The position numbers and the translations under genes are program-made. Below the pieces are notes generated by a model. The model saw nothing but the letters and a program-made list of their open reading frames with translations. It was not told the origin of the DNA and did not search any database. Positions 5,149-5,816 of a stretch of 5,816 bases of DNA are shown in pieces; position 1 is the stretch's first letter, and each line of letters begins with the position of its first letter. Source of the stretch: Marinagarivorans sp. UBA5868 (GTDB lineage: Bacteria > Pseudomonadota > Gammaproteobacteria > Pseudomonadales > Cellvibrionaceae); NCBI GenBank assembly GCA_002432095.1, contig DJFQ01000052.1, forward strand, positions 292-6,107, written 5' to 3'.

Positions 5149-5816
5149 ATGTCTTCCGTCGCCGTTATCACCTCTATCATAGTGCTGCTCGCCGGCCTAG
5201 TGTGTTATGCGTTTATTGCGCAAACCATCGCGCAAAAACGGCAGCAAAGAGAGCGCCTTCTGGTGGCGCTGAAAACCCGCGTCCGCAATTTCAAGTTCAT
5301 CCTCAGCGGTTTTCCCGCCGGTTTTCTGCCGAAGGAACTCACACTCCTCGTCCAACGCAGCCTGATGCAACTCCTGGAGCAACTGACAAAACTCGAACCG
5401 GGCAACAATAGTCATCAAGAAGATTTACAGGCCATCGCCCAACAAATGGCAGAAATCCAACGCCAGCCTCCTGCCAACGCTAATCAGCCAGCCGCTATCG
5501 ACAATCCACAGAAGGCGCGAGAAATCAAAGCGTGCCTAGAAGAGCTGTACAAATTCATCTTTCACCTGGAGGGCAAGAAAAATCTAACTCGAGCGCAAGC
5601 AGATGTACACCGTGGCATGATTCGACACCTTGTTCTGCAACTAACAGTAGATTCCTATGTGTTGCATGGCCGTATCGCCCGGGACAAAGGCAAACTGCGT
5701 CTCGCAGTTCACTATTTGGATCTAGCATTGAAATTGATGATTCGTGAGCGTGCCAATGGGCAATTTGATGGGCGCATTGCGCAGATCCGCGCAGCCATCA
5801 ATGACTTGGAAACCCG
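5149..5816 (+). CDS. Membrane-anchored helical protein of unknown function (3' end outside window)
   Basis: The frame runs from ATG 5149 to the window edge with no stop: 222 complete codons plus 2 nt. An in-frame TAG at 5116 and the absence of other ATGs make 5149 the only sensible start, though no clear Shine-Dalgarno precedes it. Residues 4-24 form one hydrophobic segment, followed at once by basic QKRQQRER (29-36). This predicts a signal anchor with the rest in the cytoplasm. A helical block follows (37-106), with GFPAGFLP at 54-61 and leucine/glutamine-rich helices. A Pro/Ala/Asn-rich linker (107-120) comes next, then a second helical region (121-222) with LYKFIFHLEGKKNLTR and LRLAVHYLDLALKLM (183-197). 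The latter resembles one TPR-like helix, but no repeat is established. No enzyme motif is seen and I do not recognise the family. It is divergent from the tRNA operon. Confidence 0.85.
   Translation, partial: MSSVAVITSIIVLLAGLVCYAFIAQTIAQKRQQRERLLVALKTRVRNFKFILSGFPAGFLPKELTLLVQRSLMQLLEQLTKLEPGNNSHQEDLQAIAQQMAEIQRQPPANANQPAAIDNPQKAREIKACLEELYKFIFHLEGKKNLTRAQADVHRGMIRHLVLQLTVDSYVLHGRIARDKGKLRLAVHYLDLALKLMIRERANGQFDGRIAQIRAAINDLET

Overview
The window looks like chromosomal DNA of a gammaproteobacterium. The ABC transporter pair and QueF match, motif by motif, the Escherichia coli proteins I remember (YadG, YadH and the two-domain QueF). The two tRNAs are nearly identical to E. coli tRNA-Gly(GCC) and tRNA-Glu(UUC). 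The moderate GC content and the membrane-bound class III cyclase would fit a marine Cellvibrionales-like lineage, but that placement is inference. No transposase, integrase, CRISPR array or phage gene is visible.

Layout. Bases 1-165 (+) are the coiled-coil tail of a gene that begins outside the window. A non-coding gap of about 245 bp follows. A class III nucleotide cyclase with six predicted membrane helices lies at 412-1794 (+). It converges, with only 14 bp between stop codons, on a minus-strand operon that reads right to left: yadG-like ATPase (4431-3475), yadH-like permease (3478-2705) and queF (2696-1809). The first two genes overlap by ATGA, and the queF ribosome-binding site overlaps the permease stop codon, so the three are probably co-transcribed and translationally coupled. 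Upstream of yadG is an AT-rich leader with about six units of a degenerate 18-19 bp repeat centred on the palindrome CAAATTTG. Further right, a minus-strand tRNA operon (tRNA-Glu then tRNA-Gly) has a near-consensus promoter (TTGACA, 17 bp, TAGAAT), a GC-rich discriminator and a strong hairpin/T-tract terminator. A 303-bp stretch with potential RNA structure then leads to a plus-strand gene at 5149 for a membrane-anchored protein I do not recognise. It runs off the right edge.

How the genes fit together. QueF makes preQ1 for queuosine modification of GUN-anticodon tRNAs; neither tRNA here is a queuosine substrate. Pairing an ABC-2 exporter with queF in one operon is notable, but the sequence does not show a functional link. 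The cyclase is an independent signalling gene, probably making cAMP.

The most unusual features are two short-period repeat tracts in the same operon. One is a four-copy, 24-bp in-frame repeat (8 residues per unit) inserted between the two halves of QueF. The other is the 18-19 bp palindromic array in front of yadG. I see no clearly new multi-gene system.
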